Of a stretch of 64,000 nucleotides of DNA, positions 53,540 to 61,076 are shown piece by piece (the stretch's first letter is position 1; every line of letters begins with the position of its first letter). The DNA is taken from the NCBI GenBank assembly GCA_026119855.1, contig JAOWBW010000251.1, positions 434,001 through 498,000 on the forward strand, written 5' to 3'. The DNA is from Campanula takesimana. Lineage: Eukaryota > Streptophyta > Magnoliopsida > Asterales > Campanulaceae. The notes beneath the pieces are model-generated. The model worked only from the letters and a program-made list of their open reading frames with translations. It was not told the DNA's origin and did no database searches. The position numbers were made by a program, and so were the translations under genes.

Positions 53540-55969
53540 ATGTCGGATCGTCAGCAGTTACCTCCGTTTGAGATGCCACAGGGCGAGGAGCCCGAAATTG
53601 GGGTTGAAGCTATGGACCCGAGCTTGCTTACTTTCCGGCCTAATACCCACATTTCTCACTTCGTGACTTCGGGTTTGGTAAGAATGCCTCACCTTTCTTG
53701 TCGATTTCGGGTTTCATGAAGTTTTGTTTTCTTTACCCGAAATATTGCTGCAGCAGCTTTATTGATCATTCTTTGCATGTTGTTTGTTGTTGCTGATTTG
53801 TTGTAAGAAACATGTTGGGATGTCCATTTTCATGTCCACACACTTGCTTGTACATTGTTCTGCCATTGAAATCTCTGTGTTGAGTTCATCCGTTTTCTAG
53901 CAGTCATGCTGATGAAATTTTTGCTGTTCCCCTTTTTTTTTTTTTTTTTTTTCTTTCAGGAGTGGACCCGTTTGACAGAGATTCGCGGTGGGGCTCATGG
54001 GCCCATCTCTATATGGAAGAGGTTGCCCGAGAATGTTCGGGCCCGAGTCACAGGGACTCATTTTGGTCTTTTTGTCACTAGCCTCCCAGCTTTGAAGAAT
54101 GACCCTGATGTGGTTCAGGCCTTGAGGGAGAGATGGTGGGATACCACCCATACCTTCCACTTACCCATGGACGAGGTGACTATGACGCCTACTGATTTCA
54201 CAGATTTGACGGGCTTGCCGTTCATGGGGGTGCCTGTCCCTTTTGGTTTGAGAAGGGCTGCTCGGACTCCGGACGAGTTACTGGCCTTGGTTGACTGCCG
54301 GTTCGAGGTTAAGAATTCTCGAGTGACATGGGGGCGAATCCGGGCTTATTTCAGCATCTTGATGGCTGAGGCTTGAGGTGTTACTGCTGATCGGGTTGAT
54401 GCTGTGGCCCGTTGCTTCATTTGGTACTTGTTATCCCACATTCTGTTTGCCAACGGGGGATCTTCGGCTTCTTTGGCTCTGCTTGACTTGTTAGTGGACT
54501 TGGACCAGATTGGTCAGTATAACTGGGGCGCAGCGGGCTTGGCTGCTTGTTACCACGACATGGATTTGACCAGCCGCTCGACTACCAGCTCTGTTACGGG
54601 CTTCAGCTTGTTATGGGAGGTATACCACTTACTGTCCCTTTTATATTCTCCTTGCCTTAGTCATAACTGCCTTTTTCGTTGACTGTCATTAACTTTGTTT
54701 CTGCCTCTTGTCTACAGCTTTGGGCTTTTGCTATCCTGAATCTGAGGGATTTCAAGATTGCCAAGGAAGGCCAGCCCCAGTATCTGGACTGCGCACGGTG
54801 GGCGTATAAGGAGAGGAATGTGAAGACTGGCACGAATCCCATTAGTCTTACCTCAGCCCGACGGCACTTGGACACCCTGAGGCCTGAGTCTGTTGCCTTT
54901 TCTTTGTATCTGTGGAGATCAGTTCAGCACTGGTTTGAGCATACTCTTATTCCTACCCATTCTCGTCTTTTGATGAGTTCGGGTGACTGCATGGCTCTGT
55001 ACTTGGGAGATAGGGTATTTTGGCAGCATGGTACCCAGGTGACAGACTTTTACACCCCTCCTCGTCCTGCAGTTCCAGACATTCCTCCTTTCTGCCCTCG
55101 TAACTGGAGGTCACTTTCAGAGGCTGATCGCACGGCATGTATGGTAGGGATTGATGCCGTCCCTTATATTCACTTGGATCAGGATTATGGCCTCTTCAGG
55201 GAGAACAACTTGATGCAGGGCTTTATGTTTGCTGATTCGAGGAGATCACAGGCTGCTCCTTCGACCTCCGCTCGGTTTTATACTACCGGTGCAGGGTATT
55301 GTTTTGATCCTCCTTTGCCTCCTCCTTATTACACTTATTCCAACTTCGGGGTCTTTGAGGAGCAGAGGGAGATTGTTCCCGAGGATATGTCACCGGAGAG
55401 AGATCCTCCCGCTCAGGCTACTGTGGTATGTTTTTCTGACCATCTTTGCATTTTCTCGGTCCCAGTCTTGTTTTTCTGTCCTTTGTATTGATGTAATTTC
55501 CTTTCCCTGTTCTTTGTTGCAACAGGTGCCCGTAGCTGCTTATAGGCACTTGGGTAGGCAGAACAAAGGAATGAGGCGGAGGCTCCGCCAGCTGGAGGAG
55601 AGGGTGCTGGAGCTGTGCAGGGATATTGCTGCCATGACTAGAGATGCTGCCGGTGCTGTCTCTGGTGCTGCGAGAGGAGCTGCCCGAGGTGCTCGGGGCA
55701 TGGGACGAGGCTGCAGGGATGCTGCACTGGACATTGATGAGGCTGTCTCTTCGGCGAGGCAGTCGTTGAGCAGGAGTCTGAGCCATAGTAGGAGTCTGAG
55801 CCGAGAGGGTAGCCAGAGCCGGGGTGGCGCCAATTCATCAGGGAGAGCTGCCAAGAGGACCCGTCCTGATGTTGTGATTGAGACATCTGAGTCTGAGGAT
55901 GATGATGACGATGATGATGTTGAGGATGATGATGACGATGAGGAGACCGAGAGCGGTAGCAGGGGGTGA
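53540..55969 (+). CDS. Plant-mobile-domain (PMD) protein gene, four exons, carried antisense in element C
   Basis: Exons 53540-53677, 53960-54619, 54718-55425 and 55526-55969 join at GT/AG borders, all in phase 0, to give about 649 codons. Exon 2 and early exon 3 have the features of the plant mobile domain seen in MAIN-like proteins and some transposases (TFRPNTHISHFVTSGL; TFHLPMDEVTMTPTDFTDLT). Exon 4 has a basic Arg/Gly/Ala-rich region, Ser-Arg repeats and an acidic Asp/Glu tail. One in-frame TGA (54374-54376, in exon 2) breaks this copy; a C-to-T change of CGA would explain it. It lies opposite to gag-pol, so the element's genomic RNA carries its introns unspliced. Its role is unknown; extra antisense ORFs of this kind are known in Tat elements. 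Confidence 0.8.
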
Positions 55970-56285
55970 GCACAGTGTTGGTGATGACGTGCCCGAGCTG
56001 TTGTGGCTGAGAGGATGAGGGATTGAAACACTTTTACTTTTGCCTGTAATAACATTTAACATGTATTTACAATCCTATTTATTTTACTACTCATTTTATG
56101 TTCTATTAGCGATTCGATCTTAGATGTCGACTCTTTACAAACAAATGTGCGCCCAAAGGATGCTTGTTGTCGATGCTTGAACTCCTTTTTGTTGCTGGGA
56201 TTTGATTTTGCTGCAGGTTGGATATGTTGAAGTGCTTGGGTTCTGTTCTGAACTGACAAGGGATGTTTTTGTCTGAACTGCTGTC

Positions 56286-56417
56286 AAAGGCGCGCGCGTC
56301 GGGCCTTGCTTGTGGGAGGCGCGCGCGTTGTGCAGCCTTGGTCGGAGGCGCGCGCTTCTGGCCTGCTGAATTACAGCCCCTTTCTTTTCTGATCAGAATG
56401 TTCCAACAGCTATAAAT
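56286..56417 (+). promoter_or_regulatory. Promoter-like region of the second antisense ORF: GCGCGC triplet plus TATA
   Basis: Boxes start at 56286, 56314 and 56341 (28 and 27 bp apart). TATAAAT follows at 56411-56417, and the ATG of the next ORF is at 56500. This leaves a leader of about 50 nt if transcription starts 30 bp after the TATA. Confidence 0.6.
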
Positions 56418-56499
56418 TTGAACCATTTTCGATCAGAATGGTCACACAGCATTCTTTTGCAAACACTTTCTCCTCCTAAACCACAAAATTCTTGTCATA

Positions 56500-56940
56500 A
56501 TGGCCCCAATGACTTTCTCCTTTGAAGTTAAGGTTTCCGTCCCCGAGGGTGAGAAGTCCGTTCCAGTGGTGAATGCCGTTCCATCTGTGGGGTCCGTCCC
56601 GATGGTGGAGAAGCGTCCGAGCATTTTTGATCGTTTGGGAAGGCCCAATGACGATGTTGTTGACCCCGTGAGATCGGTGGTTCATGTGCGGGACTATAGG
56701 CCCCGTCATTTTCCCAAGAAGAAGAAAAGTAAAGGAAATTCCTCCTATGTGTGGAAGCGTCCAATGGTTGTCCCCGCTAAGGCTCCACTTGATAAGGGCA
56801 AAGGGAAAGCCGTTGATGAAGCTCCGTCCCGTCCTAGCGTTTTCTCCCGTCTTGGCGGTCCCAAGAATGTTTCGTCCCCATCCAAGAAGACTAAAGGACA
56901 TAACAAGAAGCAATGGGTTCCCAAACCTAAGAAAGATTAG
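56500..56940 (+). CDS. Small basic extra ORF of element C (146 aa), antisense to gag-pol
   Basis: Open from ATG 56500 to a TAG at 56938-56940. It is lysine- and proline-rich, with two copies of a short motif, RPSIFDRLGRP and RPSVFSRLGGP, separated by KKKK-rich stretches, and a basic C-terminus. Related S-x-F-x-R-L-G motifs occur in extra ORFs and gag regions of Tat-type elements (family knowledge). The composition suggests a nucleic-acid-binding or nuclear protein. It has its own upstream GCGCGC triplet and TATA sequence, and no break is seen. It could instead be the last part of one longer transcript with the PMD gene. Confidence 0.7.
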   Translation: MAPMTFSFEVKVSVPEGEKSVPVVNAVPSVGSVPMVEKRPSIFDRLGRPNDDVVDPVRSVVHVRDYRPRHFPKKKKSKGNSSYVWKRPMVVPAKAPLDKGKGKAVDEAPSRPSVFSRLGGPKNVSSPSKKTKGHNKKQWVPKPKKD

Positions 56941-57132
56941 ATTTTCCTTTGTACCCCAAGAGATTGCAATTTAGCCCACTTTGTTTTAGGATTTAATATT
57001 TTGATGTCTTTTGTTGCTCAATAAATCCGTTGTAATGGTTTGAATAATTCATTGAATGAATAAGAATTGCATTTTGTTATTTGAAGTGAATTGGGTGTTT
57101 TTGATATGTTTTAGACCGCACCTGAAGGTTGC

Positions 57133-57169
57133 CTACGTTCCTCCAGTTGGGAGGCTCAGGTCTTCGTAG
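57133..57169 (-). promoter_or_regulatory. CTACG/CGTAG RNA hairpin motif (element C)
   Basis: On the minus (sense) strand: CTACG, 10 nt, CCTCC, loop CAACT, GGAGG, AA, CGTAG. Copies with the same layout lie at 46013-46049 and 43127-43161 in element A with altered but still paired inner stems. Confidence 0.55.
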
Positions 57170-57223
57170 TTCAAACAAACAAAGACCATTTTTTTTTTTT
57201 TATGTGTGCACCCTGTTTTTTGC

Positions 57224-57317
57224 CTAGACCGCCCTTTCGGGTTTTCAATCTAGCGGGCTTCTTTTTTGCACGTGCTCTAATTTTTGCCTAGGCCGCCCTT
57301 GCCGGTTTTCAACCTAG
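57224..57317 (-). promoter_or_regulatory. Two GNRA-capped RNA hairpin motifs (element C)
   Basis: 57253-57224: CTAGA, 7 nt, CCC-GAAA-GGG, 3 nt, TCTAG. 57317-57288: CTAGG, 7 nt, CCG-GCAA-GGG, 3 nt, CCTAG. Both read on the sense strand and lie just after the pol stop codon and a long A tract (T run 57325-57346). Confidence 0.6.
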
Positions 57318-57360
57318 CGAGCGATTTTTTTTTTTTTTTTTTTTTTAATGTTTTTGTTTA

Positions 57361-60300
57361 TTAAGCGTAGAACCTCTTGAGCTTGTCGAGGTTGACCTCC
57401 TTTGGCAGCTGGTCACCATCAAAATCCACGAGCCGGACTGCACCACCGCTTAGTATCTTTTTGACCACGTACGGACCGATCCATCGGGGTCCCCATTTCC
57501 CCAGGGGATTCATGGCATTAGGAGGATGTTATCTTAAGACCAAATCTCCCACATTGATGTTTCGAGGCTTCACTTTTTGTTGAAAGCTCTTGCCATCCTT
57601 TGCTGATACGCCCTTGTGCGTTCGAGTGCTCTTAACCTTTTCTCGTCGAGTAAGGCTAGCTGTTCGTATCGACTTTGCATCCAGTTGACCTCGTTGACTT
57701 GATTCTCGAGGGGGACCCGTAAAGATGGGACTTCAAGTTCGATAGGGAGTACGGCTTCAGAACCATAGACTAATGCATAAGGAGTTTCTCCTGTGGCGGA
57801 CCGTATTAATGCTAATGGTAGCTTCTCGGGCCAATCCCTTCCTGTTGAGGCCATTTTCTTGACGATGGTCTCAATGGTTTTATTTGCTGCTTCAACCGCG
57901 CCATTTGCTTGGGGACGGTAAGGAGATGACTTGTGCTTGGTGATCTTGTATTCTACCAAAAGTGCATCCATTTCCTTCTCAAAGTGAGAGCCGTTGTCGG
58001 AAATGATTTCATGAGGCACGCTGTATCGGCACATGATATTAATCTTTACAAATTCGGCCACTTTCTTGGCGTTGAGGGTCCGATAGGCTTGTGCTTCGAC
58101 CCACTTTGTGAAGTAGTCGACTGCCACTAGGACGAATGACTGCCCATTGCTCCCAGCAGGATGAACTTTACCGATGATGTCTATCCCCCAACAAGAGAAA
58201 GGCCAAGGTGTGACCATGTTGTAAAGTTGTGAGGGTGGAGCATGTTGCAGATTAGCGTGGAATTGGCACTTGGCACACCTTTTGACTTTCTCGATACAGT
58301 CTCGTTCCATAGTGCTCCAATAGTAACCAATGCGAAGTATCTTCTTGACTAGCATAAACCCATTCATGTGGGGTCCACACTCTCCTTCGTGCACTTCACA
58401 CATTATCTCTTGAGCTTCGGCCTCATTGGCGCATAAGAGATTGATCCCGTCGTGGTGCCTTTTATAGACTCGGTCCCCAATCAGTACGTACCGAGAGGCT
58501 AACCTTTGCAGAGCTGCTTGAGACTTCTTATTGATATTCTCGGGATATGTGCTATCTTTGAGGAAATTCATGATATCCGAATACCACGGAGAGTTTGTTT
58601 GAACCTCGTTGATCTCGATACTCATGCAATATGCCGGACTGTTCCTTCGAGCAATTTTGAAGGGCTTCACCATTTTCCCTTTGGGCATTTCGACTAATGA
58701 AGCTATAGTGGCCAGTGCATCGGCGAAGCGATTCTTATCCCTTGGCAGGTAGTTGAAAGTGATCTCTTGGAATTGTTCAACCAGTTCTTCAAGGTGCTGA
58801 CCATACTGTTGGAGAGTCGGGTCTTGGGTTCGCCATTTACCCGATTGCTGATTGATAAGGAGTAAAGAGTCGCCGAATACTTCTAGTTCTGTGATGTTTC
58901 TGTCGAGAGCTGCTTCGAGCCCCGCTATACATGCTTCGTACTCGGCAATGTTGTTGGTAGCTTCAAATTCCAGACGGATGGCAATGGGAGTGTAGATGTC
59001 TTTTGGATCAACAAGCAATATTCCTATAACAAAGCCGTGTTTATTGGCGGCGCCATCGAAAAAAAGTTGCCACTTATTTTCCTCGGTTGTAGTACAAATT
59101 AAATGCTCGTCGGGGAACTGTACGTCTTCCCCCTTCACTTCGTCACACGGGAATTCGGCAAGCTGGTCACTGAACACTTTCCCCCTGACGGATTTTAGTG
59201 TGACGTAAGTGATATCACAGCCGGCGAGCATGAAGTACCATTTGGCTATTCTTGTTGACATGAAAGGCTTCTCAAAGATGTAGCGGAGCGGGTCCACCTT
59301 TGCTACTAGCTTGATCGGAAAAGCTTCCATATAGTGTTTGAGCTTTTGTGTGACCCAAACCAATGCTGCACATGACTTCTCTAAGACAGAGTAGTTCTTT
59401 TCGCCTCCTTGGAATCGGCGACTGACAAAATAAATGGCGTTCTCCTTTGTGGACTCTCGTTGCTCTTGTGCTACCATAGCCCCTAGGGCTTCATCATTGA
59501 TAGTGAGATAGAGCAACAGAGGTTTCTCCTTGTGCGGCGAAACTAAAACAGGAGGGCACGTCAAGTAATGCTTCACTTGGTCGAAGGCTTCTTGGCACGC
59601 GTCGGTCCATTCTAGAGCCACATTCTTCTTGAGTAGCTTGAAGATTGGCTCGTACATGGAAGTGAGTTGGTGCACAAACCGACTGATGTATTGTAGTCTG
59701 CCCATAAAACCTTTAATCTCTTTCTGCGTCTTTGGAGGAGGCATGTCAATGATTGCCTTGATTTTGGAGGGGTCTACTTCAATTTCCCTTTCAGTGACCA
59801 TATAACCAAGAACTTTGCCTCGGATAACCCTGAACGTGCACTTTGCAGGGTTGAGCCTCATCTTGTGTTGACGAAGCCTTTCGAAGAACTTGCGGAGATC
59901 GATTAATTGTTGACCATCGGTCCCTTTGGAGTGAATGATCATGTTGTCCACATAGACCTCGATTTCTTTGTGAATCATATCGTGGAACAAGTATGTCACG
60001 GCTCTTTGGTAGGAAGCCCCAGCATTTCTTAACCCAAATGGCATGACTGTGTAGCAAAATGTACCCCACGGTGTTGTGAAGGCTGTCTTATGTTGATCTT
60101 CCTCAGCCATGAGAATCTGATTGTACCCAGCGAACCCATCCACGAATGAGCGAACCTCATAGGCAGCAGTGGAGTCGACTAGCATGTCGATATTAAGGAG
60201 TGGAAAATCATCCTTTGGGGAAGCTTTGTTTAAATCCCGGAAGTCTACACAAACTCGAACCTTGCCGTTTGCCTTCCTGACTGTCACAATGTTGGCTAAC

Positions 60301-61076
60301 CATGTCGGATACTCGATAACCTTGATGAAACCCACACTGAGGAGCTTCTCAATCTCTTCTTTGACCTGCAGAGACCATTCTGGCTTGATCTTTCTGAGCT
60401 TCTGCTTTACTGGCCTGGCATCTTCTCTGATCGGAATCCTGTGCTCTGCTACCTTTCTGTCCAAACCTGGCATGTCTTTGTATGACCATGCGAACACATC
60501 TACGAACTCCCGTAGTAGTGCAGTCAATCTGTCTCTGTCGTCCCCCTTGAAGAAGCTTCCAATCTTAGTTTCTTTTGGCTCTTCTTCGGTACCCAGATTA
60601 ACAACATGCAATTCTTCGTCAGCCTTTGGACCATTCTCACCACGACTACGGACTTGTTGAGCAAGTTCATTTAAGTATGTTGTATTTTCGTGGTCTATTT
60701 CATCATAATTTGAATCGTTATTAACTTGTTCGTTAAGTTCATTATTAGTTAATTCATCATTTATGATGTTTGCAATCTCAGGGTACTCAGAAATATCAAA
60801 TTTTTCATTAGCAAAGAAAGGAAACACACGCTCGGCTATGGCCTCCAAATCCTCTTGGGTGAGGGTATTAGAGACACTCTCGGACTCGAAAGTAAGTGTG
60901 AGCTGCTCTTCCTTTGTTGCTGTGCGGGGTATGCAACCCATTTCTTGGACTAAGAATTCCTCGGATACCACGGGCCCTTTTGTTGAATACCAATTGTTGA
61001 TCGGCTCGGAGCTTGGAGGGATCTCACTGAGAGTCTCGTTTATGATGACGGTGTCATGGATGGCGTTAATTGGCAT
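57361..61076 (-). pseudogene. pol of Tat element C: RT, RNase H, archaeal-type RNase H, integrase
   Basis: Open from 61076 to 57570 (1168 codons). Order: N-terminal linker; RT (about residues 215-400); degenerate first RNase H (about 500-620); second, archaeal-type RNase H (about 660-790) with FFDGA, AEYEA, GDS and FADAL; integrase (about 865-1150) with HHCC finger and D-D-E in GIDIIG, SDNGSHF and NGAVEA. The RT catalytic box reads YVDN instead of YVDD (N378, codon 59945-59943). A one-base deletion just before 57570 causes an early stop; the remaining C-terminal segment is recognisable in the shifted frame down to a stop at 57361 and holds another stop near 57534. This pol is therefore very probably dead. 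Its start overlaps the end of gag-protease by 37 nt in a different frame. Confidence 0.9.

Noticed and set aside
54679..54717. Upstream ATG (54679) as the start of a separate protein
   Set aside because: These bases are the end of intron 2 of the PMD gene; the CAG at 54715-54717 is a good acceptor, and the protein similarity to a PMD continues from exon 2.
53540..55969. PMD gene as an ordinary host gene unrelated to the retroelement
   Set aside because: It lies between pol and the 3' LTR of one element, next to the tandem array and hairpins typical of that element, and its promoter-like region matches the LTR module. A host origin before capture is still likely.
57224..57317. Hairpin plus A-tract as a triple-helix RNA stability element (ENE type)
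   Set aside because: ENE-type elements need U-rich internal loops facing the A tract; the bulges here are A-rich or GC, so that structure cannot form as described.
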